The notes: generated by a model from the sequence alone, not told the origin. 64,000 bases of DNA from Actinobacillus succinogenes 130Z (GCF_000017245.1 NC_009655.1:1054001-1118000); one strand, 5' to 3'. Shown: positions 9,132-18,405, counted from the stretch's first letter. Program-made: numbers and translations.

Positions 9132-9214
9132 AGTGCGGTTGAAAATTTTGCGGTTTTCACGCATAATAAGCCGATTTTTAGCAAACGTTTACTTCAACAA
9201 AAGCAGGATCCAAA

Positions 9215-10549
9215 ATGTCAAACACAATCTTACAAAACCTTCCTGAAGGTCAAAAAGTCGGTATCGCATTTTCAGGCGGTTTAGATACCAGCGCCGCATT
9301 ATTATGGATGCGTCAAAAAGGTGCCGTGCCTTATGCTTATACGGCGAATTTAGGTCAGCCTGACGAAGACGATTATAACGCCATTCCGAAAAAAGCTATG
9401 GCTTACGGTGCGGAAAACGCCCGTTTAATCGACTGTCGCACACAACTGGCGCAGGAAGGTATCGCCGCCATTCAATGCGGAGCGTTCCATATTTCAACCG
9501 GCGGTGTCACCTATTTTAACACTACGCCTTTAGGTCGTGCCGTAACCGGTACGATGTTGGTCGCCGCCATGAAAGAAGACGATGTGAATATCTGGGGCGA
9601 CGGTTCGACTTTTAAAGGTAACGATATCGAACGTTTCTATCGTTACGGTTTGCTAACCAACCCGAATTTGAAAATTTACAAACCTTGGCTGGACGATCAA
9701 TTCATCGACGAATTGGGCGGTCGTTTCGAAATGTCTCAATTCTTAATCGCCAACGGTTTCGACTACAAAATGTCGGTGGAAAAAGCGTATTCCACCGATT
9801 CCAACATGTTGGGCGCAACCCACGAAGCGAAAGATTTGGAAGATTTAAGCACCGGTATCAACATCGTTAAACCGATTATGGGTGTGGCTTTCTGGGACGA
9901 AAGCGTTGAAATCAAACCTGAAGTGGTTACCGTTCGTTTCGAAGAAGGGGTGCCGGTGGAATTAAACGGCAAACGTTTTGACGATGTGGTGGAATTGTTT
10001 ATGGAAGCCAATCGTATCGGCGGTCGCCACGGTTTGGGTATGTCGGATCAAATCGAAAACCGAATTATTGAAGCGAAATCCCGCGGTATCTATGAAGCGC
10101 CGGGAATGGCGTTGTTCCATATCGCTTACGAACGTTTACTGACCGGTATTCACAACGAAGATACTATCGAACAGTACCGTATCAACGGATTGCGTTTAGG
10201 TCGTTTATTGTATCAAGGTCGTTGGTTTGATCCGCAAGCATTAATGTTGCGCGAAAGTTCGCAACGTTGGGTCGCTAAAGCAATTACCGGCGAAGTGAAA
10301 CTCGAATTACGTCGCGGTAACGATTATTCAATCCTGGATACCGTATCGCCGAATTTAACTTATGAAGCGGAACGCTTGAGTATGGAAAAAGTGGAAGATG
10401 CGCCGTTTGATCCGATCGACCGTATCGGCCAGTTAACCATGCGCAACTTAGATGTAACGGATACGCGTAATAAACTCGGCGTTTATTCGAAGGCCGGTCT
10501 GCTTACGGCAGGTCAAGATGCCGTGGTACCGCAATTAGACAAAAAATAA
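9215..10549 (+). CDS. argG: Argininosuccinate synthase
   Basis: Joins citrulline and aspartate with ATP to give argininosuccinate, the penultimate step of arginine synthesis. The N-terminal ATP-pyrophosphatase loop GIAFSGGLDTSAALLWM is at residues 17-33, and the motif NIWGDGSTFKGNDIERFYRY near residue 130 is typical. The 444-aa length fits the longer enterobacterial/Pasteurellaceae form of ArgG. No clear ARG box was found in the 83-bp upstream gap, which does hold a USS copy at 9130-9138. Confidence 0.96.
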   Translation: MSNTILQNLPEGQKVGIAFSGGLDTSAALLWMRQKGAVPYAYTANLGQPDEDDYNAIPKKAMAYGAENARLIDCRTQLAQEGIAAIQCGAFHISTGGVTYFNTTPLGRAVTGTMLVAAMKEDDVNIWGDGSTFKGNDIERFYRYGLLTNPNLKIYKPWLDDQFIDELGGRFEMSQFLIANGFDYKMSVEKAYSTDSNMLGATHEAKDLEDLSTGINIVKPIMGVAFWDESVEIKPEVVTVRFEEGVPVELNGKRFDDVVELFMEANRIGGRHGLGMSDQIENRIIEAKSRGIYEAPGMALFHIAYERLLTGIHNEDTIEQYRINGLRLGRLLYQGRWFDPQALMLRESSQRWVAKAITGEVKLELRRGNDYSILDTVSPNLTYEAERLSMEKVEDAPFDPIDRIGQLTMRNLDVTDTRNKLGVYSKAGLLTAGQDAVVPQLDKK

Positions 10550-10571
10550 TCCGGAAAACGATGAAAATTTC

Positions 10572-10605
10572 GACCGCACTTTTAGGATTAATTAAAAGTG
10601 CGGTC
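10572..10605. terminator. Bidirectional USS hairpin between argG and hflX
   Basis: GACCGCACTTTTA and TAAAAGTGCGGTC form a stem of about 12 bp between two convergent genes, followed on the plus strand by TTTTTTA. Confidence 0.75.
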
Positions 10606-10612
10606 TTTTTTA

Positions 10613-11962
10613 TCACTGATTTTTAATGGGATTGAAGGGGGCCAGTTCGGGGAAGCGTTTAAGCAGTTTCAGCCATTCGATTTTATCGATTTCAAGCTTT
10701 AACAGATACTCACCTTGCTCGCCGGTATTTTCGCGGCGGATGCAGTCGAGTTGATAAAATGCGTGGCGGATTTTTCCCTGATCGGGTTTTAATGAAACGG
10801 TTAAGGATAAAATTTCATTGCGTAAACGTTGGCGTATGGCGTCGAATAATAAATCGATTCCCACGTTCGCTTGTGCGGAAATGTAAACGGCGATCGGTTG
10901 TTGTTCGTCATTAAATTCAATATGCGGTCGGACGCCATTGAGGCGATCGATTTTGTTGTACACCAACAACGTCGGTACATTATCCGCCTGAATTTCGTTC
11001 AGCACGGCGTTAACCGCTGCAATGTTTTCCTGTTTTCGCATATCGGCAGCGTCAATCACGTGTAGCAGCAGACTGGCTTCTGTGGTTTCCTGCAAGGTGG
11101 ATTTAAAAGCGGAGACCAAATCATGAGGTAAGTCACGGATAAAGCCCACAGTGTCGGCAAGAATAGCCGTGCCCACATCTTGAACGGATAAACGGCGCAA
11201 GGTGGGATCCAGGGTGGCAAAAAGCTGGTCGGCGGCATAGACGTCCGCTTGCGTCAAACGATTGAATAACGTGGATTTTCCCGCATTGGTGTAGCCCACC
11301 AATGAAACGGTGGGAATATCGGCTTTTTGCCGGGTTTGACGATTCTGGTTACGTTGCCTGGATACTTTTTCCAGGCGGTTTTGCAGCTGAGCAATACGGA
11401 CTTTGATTAAACGGCGATCTGTTTCTAATTGGGTTTCACCGGGGCCGCGTAATCCGACGGCGCCTTTTTGCTGATCCAGGCCGGTTTTGCGTCGTACGAG
11501 GCGGGTGGATAAGTGTTTAAGCTGAGCCAGTTCCACTTGCAATTTGCCTTCATGGCTGCGCGCCCGTTGAGCGAAAATATCTAAGATCAGACCCGTTCGG
11601 TCAACCACGCGGCATCCGCATAAACTTTCCAGATTACGGGTTTGTGCAGGCGTAAGCTGATGATTGACTAAAATGACATCGGCATTTAACTGCTTCGCGA
11701 GTTCGGCGATTTCTTCCGCTTTGCCTTGCCCCACAAAATATTTGGCTTGCGGCGCACAACGATTGGCGGTGACGGTTTGTAGAATATCCGCTTGGGCGGA
11801 TTGAGCTAAAAGTTGAAATTCCGCAAGATCTTCCGAATTTTTATTCTGTGAGAAAAAAACGTGGACGATGATCGCTTTGTCATGCCCGTTTTCAGATAAG
11901 GAAAGTGCGGTGGAAGTTGAAGTATTTTCCACCGCACTTGGAACGGATGTTTCGCTATTCAA
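10613..11962 (-). CDS. hflX: GTPase HflX (ribosome-splitting factor)
   Basis: Translational GTPase that binds the 50S subunit and rescues stalled ribosomes under stress. The HflX N-terminal domain runs to about residue 190 with GLRGPGETQLETDRRL. The G domain follows with G1 VGYTNAGKSTLFN near 215, G3 DTVGF near 265 and G4 NKID near 330. The product is 449 aa against 426 in E. coli; most of the excess is a low-complexity N-terminal segment of about 30 residues. The DNA for that segment contains a perfect 13-bp USS inverted repeat (11903-11939). It starts 2 bases after the hfq stop and is the last gene of the operon. Confidence 0.94.
   Translation of the reverse strand: MNSETSVPSAVENTSTSTALSLSENGHDKAIIVHVFFSQNKNSEDLAEFQLLAQSAQADILQTVTANRCAPQAKYFVGQGKAEEIAELAKQLNADVILVNHQLTPAQTRNLESLCGCRVVDRTGLILDIFAQRARSHEGKLQVELAQLKHLSTRLVRRKTGLDQQKGAVGLRGPGETQLETDRRLIKVRIAQLQNRLEKVSRQRNQNRQTRQKADIPTVSLVGYTNAGKSTLFNRLTQADVYAADQLFATLDPTLRRLSVQDVGTAILADTVGFIRDLPHDLVSAFKSTLQETTEASLLLHVIDAADMRKQENIAAVNAVLNEIQADNVPTLLVYNKIDRLNGVRPHIEFNDEQQPIAVYISAQANVGIDLLFDAIRQRLRNEILSLTVSLKPDQGKIRHAFYQLDCIRRENTGEQGEYLLKLEIDKIEWLKLLKRFPELAPFNPIKNQ
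11903..11939. repeat. USS inverted repeat inside the 5' end of hflX
   Basis: AAGTGCGGTGGAA and TTCCACCGCACTT are perfect complements 11 bases apart. They lie within codons 8-20 of hflX, shortly after the hfq stop codon. In mRNA this would be a stable hairpin between the two cistrons. Confidence 0.8.
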
Positions 11963-11964
11963 GA

Positions 11965-12264
11965 TTATTCCGCTTGAGAAGACGTTTCGTTTGATTGTGC
12001 CGATGCGGCTTGAGCGGCCTGTTGCTGATATTGCTGCTGCGCATTATTGTTATGATGTGATACGCTGCGCGCCGGTACAACAGTAGAAATAGCGTGTTTA
12101 TAAACCATTTGATTAACGGTGTTTTTCAATAAAATCACGAATTGATCGAAAGATTCGATTTGTCCTTGTAATTTAATGCCGTTGACAAGGTAAATAGAAA
12201 CGGGAATACGTTCGCGACGAAGCGCATTTAAATAAGGATCTTGTAATGATTGCCCTTTTGCCAT
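11965..12264 (-). CDS. hfq: RNA chaperone Hfq
   Basis: Hexameric Sm-like protein that pairs small RNAs with mRNAs. The Sm core covers residues 1-66: the N-terminus [19 protein letters not shown], Sm1 with [18 protein letters not shown], and Sm2 with [14 protein letters not shown] (YKHA carries the uridine-binding His). The C-terminal tail, about 30 residues, is rich in Gln, Ala and Ser. The product is 99 aa, close to E. coli (102). AAGGAAAAC precedes the ATG. It is followed at once by hflX, as in enterobacteria. Confidence 0.97.
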
Positions 12265-12306
12265 CTTGTTTTCCTTCTTATTATTTATTGTAGTTAGAAT
12301 AGTCTA

Positions 12307-12325
12307 CGACTATGTCTCATAGTCG
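12307..12325 (-). other. Hairpin in the hfq leader
   Basis: CGACTATG and CATAGTCG form a perfect 8-bp stem with a 3-nt loop in the 79-bp gap between miaA and hfq. No T run follows, so it is not a typical terminator. It could be a leader structure; the role is unknown. Confidence 0.4.
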
Positions 12326-12343
12326 GGACAAATATATCAATTT

Positions 12344-13300
12344 TTAACGGTTTTGCATAGACAAATAAAATACTTGTTGGATCTTTTTTTGATTTTTTTC
12401 GTTTTGTAAGCTGTTCAGCCACCGAATCGGCGTTTTCCAGCCGCGTAACCAAGTGATTTGCCGTTTAGCTAATTGGCGGGTGGCGCAGATACCGCGGTAA
12501 ATGGCTTCATCAAATCCGTAATCGCCCCGTAAATGTTCCCACATTTGACGGTAACCTACACAGCGGATAGAAGGTAAATCCGGACTTAAGTCGGAGCGGG
12601 CATAGAGTTTTTCCACTTCCGCTTTAAAGCCGAGTTCTACCATTTTTTTGAATCGTAATTCTATACGTTCATGTAATATGCTGCGATCTTCCGGCGCGAT
12701 GGCGAACTGCAAAACGTTGTAAGGCAAGGCGTCGCCTTTTTGCGCGGTGAGTTCGGTGAGGGATTTGCCGGTGAGATAAAATACTTCCAGTGCACGGTTA
12801 ATACGTTGGCTGTCATTGGGATTAATTCGTGCAGCGGAAGCGGGATCAATTTTAGCTAATTCCTGATGTAATACCGCCCACCCCGTTTGTTGCGCTCTCG
12901 CTTCAATTTCCGAACGTATTTTTTCATCGGCGTTAGGCAGCGGCGACAAACCTTCTATCAGGGCCTTGTAGTACAGCATCGTACCGCCGACCAACAACGG
13001 AATTTTTCCTTGCGCGGTAATGTCGGTCATTTCCCGCAGAGCATCGGCGCGAAAATTCATGGCCGAATAACTTTCGGCAGGATCCAGAATATCGATTAGA
13101 CGGTGCGGCGCCAATGCCAGTTCTTCTTTACTCGGTTTTGCCGTGCCGATGTCCATACCTTTATAAATTAATGCGCTGTCTACGCTGATAATTTCTACCG
13201 GCAGGGTTTCGTGCAGTTTAATGGCTAAATCCGTTTTTCCCGAAGCGGTGGGGCCCATCAGGAAAATCGCAGTGGGAAATGAAGTCGAATTATTTTGCAT
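12344..13300 (-). CDS. miaA: tRNA dimethylallyltransferase
   Basis: Transfers a dimethylallyl group to A37 of tRNAs reading UNN codons. The P-loop FLMGPTASGKTDLAIKL is at residues 13-29, followed by EIISVDSALIYKGMDIGTAKPS, the substrate-channel signature of MiaA, and LIDILDP near 87. The C-terminal part contains CVGYRQMWEHL and RQLAKRQITWLRGW, typical of the family. The 318-aa length is normal. It begins 2 bases after the mutL stop in the tsaE-to-hflX operon. Confidence 0.96.
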   Translation of the reverse strand: MQNNSTSFPTAIFLMGPTASGKTDLAIKLHETLPVEIISVDSALIYKGMDIGTAKPSKEELALAPHRLIDILDPAESYSAMNFRADALREMTDITAQGKIPLLVGGTMLYYKALIEGLSPLPNADEKIRSEIEARAQQTGWAVLHQELAKIDPASAARINPNDSQRINRALEVFYLTGKSLTELTAQKGDALPYNVLQFAIAPEDRSILHERIELRFKKMVELGFKAEVEKLYARSDLSPDLPSIRCVGYRQMWEHLRGDYGFDEAIYRGICATRQLAKRQITWLRGWKTPIRWLNSLQNEKNQKKIQQVFYLSMQNR

Positions 13301-13302
13301 AG

Positions 13303-15216
13303 CTATGATAAATAAGATGAAAAATCAATGGGTATCAGCAAATTATCAAGTTTCATCGTGGTTTGCTGATCTAATAACAGTTCGGTTTCCTGTAAAATAT
13401 TAACGGCATTTGCCAATACCTGACAATCGGGAAGTTCTACCAGATCCAAAAGTGCGGTCAAAAATTTCTCCGTTTTTTGCAGGGAACGATTAAGTAACGC
13501 GATGACAATTTTTTGTAAATTCTGATGACGTAAGCATTGCGGTACTGCGTTTAATGTAATGCGGTGTTGAACCGGATTTTCGATAAATTCAAATCCGCTT
13601 TGTTCAAACCAGATTTTTTGTTGTCGCCATTGGGCTTGTTGTTTATCCGACAAACGAAAAACTACGGGAATCAGCAACATTTGTTGGGGCGTATTCGGTA
13701 ATGTAAGCAGCAGTTCTAACCGCATTTTTTGCAGTTTGTTCAGGGGCAGTAAATAAAAAGCGGTATCCCGCTGCAACAATAAAGCCTGATTATTCACTAG
13801 AGCAACAGCGTGCAACAATGAACTTGATGATAAAAGCGAGGACTGAATTGACGTCGGCGGTGCTTCAACTTCCGGTGTTTTGAGCAATTCGGCATAAATG
13901 CGTTGTTCCGTTTTAGTGACTTTTTCCCGCTCAAACGGCGAAACCGAACGCGCTGATTGCGGCATAAAGTGCGGCGGCGGATTTGACGGGGTTGTCGAAT
14001 AGCCTGCTTGCCCTGAATGTGCCGGTGTCGGATAAGCCTTTGTGGTAATCGGTACATTCGTTTGTTTTGTTTGTGTCGGTGAATTCAGTTCAAACATATT
14101 TTGACCGGCAGCCGCTCGGTTTGGGCGAATAGTCGGCGTAACATTTTGATAATCCGCTTGAGGTTCGCGGATTTCGTTGTTTTTTTCTGATTCGGTTGAA
14201 GCGGAAAAATCGAATTGTTCGGCCGAAAGTAATGCGTTTGTGACGCCCTGAAAGATAAAATCATGAATCAGGCGGCTTTGCTGGAAACGCACTTCATGTT
14301 TAGTAGGATGAACATTCACGTCTACGTCGTTCGGATTCAAATCTAAAAACAGCACGAAAGCCGGATACCGCTCACTTCCCAAGTGTTCGGCGTAAGCCTG
14401 CCGGATAGCATGATTAATGACTTTATCTTTTACCATACGACCGTTCACGTAGCAATAACTCAAATCATTTTGCTGACGGGCGAACGTCGGGGTCGTCACC
14501 CAGCCGGATAAATGCAGATTATCGTGTTTCCAGTCGATATACAGGGCTTGACGTACAAAATCGTTACCGCAGATTGCCGCGAGACGTTTTAATTTTTGGG
14601 TGTCTTCCACCGCACTTTTGTATTGACGTACGATTTTTCCGTTGTGAGTCAAAGTAAATGCAATGTGGGATTTTGCCAAGGCAATACGTCGAATCACTTC
14701 GTCGATATGTCCGAATTCCGTTTTATCGGTACGTAAAAATTTGCGGCGGGCGGGCATATTAAAGAATAGATTCGCCACTTCTACCGTAGTACCGACGGGA
14801 TGTGAGGCGGGATTGACCGTACTTTCCTGCTCGCGTCCCTGTACGAAAACCTGCCAAGCTTCCTGTTGGTCGGCTGTGCGGGAGGTCAGAGTTAAACGGG
14901 AAACCGAGCTGATACTGGCTAAGGCTTCGCCGCGGAAGCCAAAACTGAGAATCGCTTCCAAATCGTCAATAGTGGCGATTTTGCTGGTAGCATGACGGGC
15001 TAACGCCAGACTTAATTCCTCTTTGGGGATCCCGAAACCGTTATCCCGGATGCGGATCAGCGTTGCGCCGCCGTTTTCAATATCGATTTGAATGCGGGTG
15101 GCGCCGGCATCCAAACTGTTCTCCACCAATTCTTTTACCACCGACGCCGGACGTTCAACTACTTCACCTGCGGCGATTTGGTTGGCGAGTTGTGGCGGTA
15201 AAATTTGAATCGGCAT
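13303..15216 (-). CDS. mutL: DNA mismatch repair protein MutL
   Basis: Links MutS mismatch recognition to MutH and UvrD. The N-terminal GHKL ATPase is clear: VKELVENSLDAGAT near residue 28, IRDNGFGIPKEEL near 57 and FGFRGEALASISSVS near 92. A variable Pro/Gln/Thr-rich linker (about residues 350-450) leads to the C-terminal dimerisation domain. The metal-binding motif of endonuclease-type MutL is not seen, in line with an organism that uses MutH. The product is 637 aa. It is the third gene of the operon, 2 bases after amiB. Confidence 0.96.
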   Translation of the reverse strand: MPIQILPPQLANQIAAGEVVERPASVVKELVENSLDAGATRIQIDIENGGATLIRIRDNGFGIPKEELSLALARHATSKIATIDDLEAILSFGFRGEALASISSVSRLTLTSRTADQQEAWQVFVQGREQESTVNPASHPVGTTVEVANLFFNMPARRKFLRTDKTEFGHIDEVIRRIALAKSHIAFTLTHNGKIVRQYKSAVEDTQKLKRLAAICGNDFVRQALYIDWKHDNLHLSGWVTTPTFARQQNDLSYCYVNGRMVKDKVINHAIRQAYAEHLGSERYPAFVLFLDLNPNDVDVNVHPTKHEVRFQQSRLIHDFIFQGVTNALLSAEQFDFSASTESEKNNEIREPQADYQNVTPTIRPNRAAAGQNMFELNSPTQTKQTNVPITTKAYPTPAHSGQAGYSTTPSNPPPHFMPQSARSVSPFEREKVTKTEQRIYAELLKTPEVEAPPTSIQSSLLSSSSLLHAVALVNNQALLLQRDTAFYLLPLNKLQKMRLELLLTLPNTPQQMLLIPVVFRLSDKQQAQWRQQKIWFEQSGFEFIENPVQHRITLNAVPQCLRHQNLQKIVIALLNRSLQKTEKFLTALLDLVELPDCQVLANAVNILQETELLLDQQTTMKLDNLLIPIDFSSYLS

Positions 15217-15218
15217 AA

Positions 15219-16940
15219 TTATTCCTTAATTTGAATTTTTTGACCTACACGGACTTTCCCGTCTTTTAAGTTTGGATTCAGTTTTAAAATTTTATTCGGC
15301 GAAATACCGTATAAACGACCGACGGCGTAAATTGTCTGATCTTTTTCAATAACGTGATATTTCGGCGTTTGTTTCGGTTTATCCTGCGCCGTTTCTTTTA
15401 TTGCGGTTTTAGTATTAGTTTTAGCGGTTTGTTTGTTATTCGCCGGAATTTTCAACGTTTGACCGATAAGCAGGGTTTTACGTTTCAGTTTGTTTAATTC
15501 GACAATGTCGTTTTCTTTTACGTCGTATTTTTTTGCGATTTTATCCAAACGATCGCCGGATTTAACGGTATAAATCACACCGCTGTCTTTTATGCTCGCC
15601 GTATCGGATTTGGCGTTATTTTTGACCGCACTTTTCCCGTTGTCCGGAATACGGAGTTTCTGTCCGATAAGCAGGGTTTTACGTTTCAGTTTGTTTAATT
15701 CGACAATGTCGTTTTCTTTTACGTCGTATTTTTTTGCGATTTTATCCAAACGATCGCCGGATTTAACGGTATAAACCACACCGCTGTCTTTTATGCTCGC
15801 TGTATCGGATTTGGCGTTATTTTTGACCGCACTTTTCCCGTTGTCCGGAATACGGAGTTTCTGTCCGATAAGCAGGGTTTTACGTTTCAGTTTGTTTAAT
15901 TCGACAATGTCGTTTTCTTTTACGTCGTATTTTTTGGCGATTTTATTCAAACGATCGCCGGATTTAACGGTATAAATCACACCGCTGTCTTTTATTGTAT
16001 CCTTTTCCCGTTTACCGTCGGTTTGATCTTTCCCGTTATCGGTTTGAGCACTATTCCGATTGCTTGCAGAGCGCACCACGGTGTTGACTTCTAAACCGCC
16101 GTGACGTTTTCGGTAGTCTACTATGCCTTGGTAAATAATGTAGGCAATACGGCGACGGTAGGACGGCGAACTCAGTTTCGCTTCTTCCTCGGGATTAGAT
16201 AAAAAACCTGTTTCCACCAAGACCGACGGAATATCCGGCGAACGCAATACGCCGAGACTGGCATGTTGCGGACGGCTACGGCTGAGCGTCGTAATTTTAG
16301 AGAAATGGCGTAAAATCGCGTTTCCCAGTTCGTAACCGACCCGCTGGCTGTGTCCGAATTGCAAGTCCAACACGGTTTGATTAAGGTATTTTTCGTTGTT
16401 GTGATTGGAAAGTACGTTTCCCGCGCCACCGAGTAATTCCGATTGTTTTTCGTGATCTTCCAGCCATTGACCCATTTCATCATTGGCCCGGCGGTTTGAC
16501 AATACCCAGACGGATGCACCGCGTAAAGCCGGATTCTCGGAGGAATCCGCATGAATGGAAATTAAATAGTTCGCTTTTTGACGGCGGGCGATTTCCGAAC
16601 GGGCGGGTACGGAAATATAATAGTCGCCTTTACGGGTTAACACGGCACGGAAATTCGGATCTTTATCCAAGAATGCCTTTAATTCGCGCGCGATAGAAAT
16701 CGTGACGTTTTTTTCGTAAATGCGTAAGTTTCGGCTGATAGCGCCGGGATCTTTCCCGCCGTGACCGGGATCGATGGCGATAGTCCATTTTTCCGCCTGC
16801 GCCGGTTGGGAATAAACCGTCAGGCAGCAAAGTGCGGTTAAAATAAACAGTGTTTTTTGTCCGAATTTTTTACTGGCCTCAATGCCGTATCGGACGAATG
16901 TATCGGTGGTGTTGAATAAAAGGGATAAAATCTGTTTCAT
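15219..16940 (-). CDS. amiB: N-acetylmuramoyl-L-alanine amidase AmiB with four LysM domains
   Basis: Periplasmic zinc amidase that cleaves septal peptidoglycan during cell separation. A signal-anchor-like hydrophobic stretch (FILTALCCLTVYSQPAQA) precedes an Amidase_3 domain starting WTIAIDPGHGGKDPGA. Zinc-ligand motifs are visible: DPGHGG, the Glu in YEKNVTISIA and SIHADSS. Four LysM repeats follow, at about residues 320-366, 387-433, 454-500 and 525-572; the first three are almost identical. The 573-aa length exceeds E. coli AmiB (445 aa, one LysM) because of this expansion. It sits between tsaE and mutL with 2-3-bp gaps. Confidence 0.95.
   Translation of the reverse strand: MKQILSLLFNTTDTFVRYGIEASKKFGQKTLFILTALCCLTVYSQPAQAEKWTIAIDPGHGGKDPGAISRNLRIYEKNVTISIARELKAFLDKDPNFRAVLTRKGDYYISVPARSEIARRQKANYLISIHADSSENPALRGASVWVLSNRRANDEMGQWLEDHEKQSELLGGAGNVLSNHNNEKYLNQTVLDLQFGHSQRVGYELGNAILRHFSKITTLSRSRPQHASLGVLRSPDIPSVLVETGFLSNPEEEAKLSSPSYRRRIAYIIYQGIVDYRKRHGGLEVNTVVRSASNRNSAQTDNGKDQTDGKREKDTIKDSGVIYTVKSGDRLNKIAKKYDVKENDIVELNKLKRKTLLIGQKLRIPDNGKSAVKNNAKSDTASIKDSGVVYTVKSGDRLDKIAKKYDVKENDIVELNKLKRKTLLIGQKLRIPDNGKSAVKNNAKSDTASIKDSGVIYTVKSGDRLDKIAKKYDVKENDIVELNKLKRKTLLIGQTLKIPANNKQTAKTNTKTAIKETAQDKPKQTPKYHVIEKDQTIYAVGRLYGISPNKILKLNPNLKDGKVRVGQKIQIKE
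15450..15989 (-). repeat. Tandem 201-bp repeat encoding LysM domains in amiB
   Basis: The unit of 201 bp (67 codons) occurs as two full copies (15789-15989 and 15588-15788) and a third copy that diverges after about 135 bp. Full copies differ by only a few bases. Each full unit carries one USS, whose codons read KSAVKN in the linker between LysM domains. Such identical tandem copies could expand or contract by recombination. Confidence 0.9.
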
Positions 16941-16943
16941 TGG

Positions 16944-17438
16944 CTATTTTAGTAATTGAATAATGTTTTCACCTTGAGAACTTTGTGCGATTAATTCGAT
17001 TCGGCGCGCGTCGTCCGCGTAATTGATATTGACCGATAAATCGGCGTCGGGAAGCAGACCGATACCTTTTTCCGCCCATTCAATCAAGCAAATGCTGTCG
17101 GCGCTGAAGTAGTCGCGAATACCCATAAATTCCAATTCTTCCGGATCGCTCAAACGGTATAAATCGAAATGATAAATATGTTTGCCTTGCAGGTGGTATT
17201 CTTCAACCAACGTATAAGTCGGGCTTTTTACCTTGCCTTGATACCCTAAACTCTGAATCATTCCGCGGCTGAGCGTAGTTTTGCCCGCACCCAGCCCGCC
17301 GTTAAGGTAAAGGGTGATCCCGTGCGGAGAAGTGATTCGGCAAACGGCCTGAATCAACATACGACCGAAGTCGAGGGTTGCTTGTTCGTCAGCTAAAAAA
17401 CGACTGTAAGACATAGTGGACATAAGCTGGTAACTCAC
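16944..17438 (-). CDS. tsaE: tRNA threonylcarbamoyladenosine biosynthesis ATPase TsaE
   Basis: ATPase of the TsaBDE complex that makes t6A37 in ANN-decoding tRNAs. The P-loop LNGGLGAGKTTLSRG is near residue 46, followed by VKSPTYTLVEEY and YHFDLYRL, the family signatures, and IEWAEKG near 121. The annotated 164 aa starts at the first ATG; in-frame ATGs at codons 6 and 9 are also possible, and the family usually begins near the third. It is the first gene of the six-gene operon running to hflX. Confidence 0.94.
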   Translation of the reverse strand: MSYQLMSTMSYSRFLADEQATLDFGRMLIQAVCRITSPHGITLYLNGGLGAGKTTLSRGMIQSLGYQGKVKSPTYTLVEEYHLQGKHIYHFDLYRLSDPEELEFMGIRDYFSADSICLIEWAEKGIGLLPDADLSVNINYADDARRIELIAQSSQGENIIQLLK

Positions 17439-17596
17439 GGATTAAATAGGCAAAATTGTACCGCATTTTTCATTTTTGCCATAGATATAATTTTGTTGCG
17501 GCTATACGTTGCGGAAAAGTGCGGTCGAAAAACGGCACATTTTTTTGTTCTTAGGTTTACGTTTTAAAGGAGACGTTTTAAATTTGAGATAAAAGA

Positions 17597-17619
17597 AAAG
17601 GACGTTGTAAACGTCCTTT
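17597..17619 (-). terminator. Terminator after tRNA-Gly
   Basis: AAAGGACGT and ACGTCCTTT form a 9-bp stem just past the tRNA 3' end; on the minus strand it is followed by TCTTTTATCT. Confidence 0.7.
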
Positions 17620-17625
17620 AAAATT

Positions 17626-17701
17626 TGGAGCGGGAAACGAGGCTCGAACTCGCGACCCCAACCTTGGCAAGGTTGTGCTCTACCAACTGAGCTATTCCCG
17701 C
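17626..17701 (-). tRNA. tRNA-Gly(GCC)
   Basis: The 76-nt cloverleaf on the minus strand begins GCGGGAATAGCTC and ends with the matching acceptor strand TTCCCGC, T and an encoded CCA. The anticodon stem-loop AACCTTGCCAAGGTT gives anticodon GCC. The T-loop GTTCGAG is present. It is flanked by orn upstream and a terminator downstream. Confidence 0.96.
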
Positions 17702-17793
17702 AGACGACTTATCGTCGAAAACAGAGCGTATTATACGGAAGTTTCCATGACGTGCAAGCGGAAAATTCATAAAAATAACCGCTTGCTGATTTT

Positions 17794-18342
17794 TTAATCT
17801 AATTTAATGAAATGCTCGCGATAATATGCCAGTTCTTTAATGCTTTCCCGAATATCGTCCAACGCCAGATGGGTGTTGGCTTTTTGAAAGCCGTCTGAAA
17901 TTTCGGGTTTCCAGCGGCGCGCCAGTTCTTTCAGCGTGCTGACGTCGAGATGGCGGTAATGGAAATAATCCGCTAAATCCGGCATGTATTTGAATAAAAA
18001 CCGTTTATCCTGCGCCACGCTGTTGCCGCAAATAGGTGAGGCGCCTTTCGGCACCCATAATTTCAGAAAATCAATGGTTTGCAATTCTGCGGCGCGTTCG
18101 GTCAGTTTGCTGGCTTTTACCCGTTCGACCAGCCCGTTGGCGGTGTGGGTTTTAATGCACCAATCGCTCATTTTGTCGAGCAGTTGGTTCGGTTGATGAA
18201 CGGCTAAAACCGGACCTTCCGCCAAAATATTGAGATTTTTATCCGTTACGATGGTGGCGATTTCGATAATACGTTCTTGTTCGGGATCCAACCCTGTCAT
18301 CTCCAAATCAATCCAAATCAGATTTTCTTTATCTTGAGCCAT
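17794..18342 (-). CDS. orn: Oligoribonuclease
   Basis: 3'-5' exoribonuclease of the DEDDh class that degrades di- to pentanucleotides at the end of RNA decay. ExoI is seen as LIWIDLEMTGLDPE (residues 8-21), ExoII as CGNSVAQDKRFL near 109, and ExoIII as ANTHLALDDIRESI near 155 with the catalytic His and Asp. The 182-aa length is standard. It is divergent from rsgA over a 63-bp spacer with a USS. Confidence 0.97.
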   Translation of the reverse strand: MAQDKENLIWIDLEMTGLDPEQERIIEIATIVTDKNLNILAEGPVLAVHQPNQLLDKMSDWCIKTHTANGLVERVKASKLTERAAELQTIDFLKLWVPKGASPICGNSVAQDKRFLFKYMPDLADYFHYRHLDVSTLKELARRWKPEISDGFQKANTHLALDDIRESIKELAYYREHFIKLD

Positions 18343-18405
18343 AATTTCAGTATCCTATAATTCATGTACGTTAATAATTCTACTCGAAAACCGACCGCAC
18401 TTTAA

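Noticed and set aside
9132..9214. ARG box upstream of argG
   Set aside because: Only a loose partial resemblance (TTTCACGCATAATAAG); not enough to call an ArgR site.
15592..15975. Two similar 60-codon plus-strand ORFs 201 bp apart
   Set aside because: They are antisense shadows of the LysM tandem repeats in amiB.
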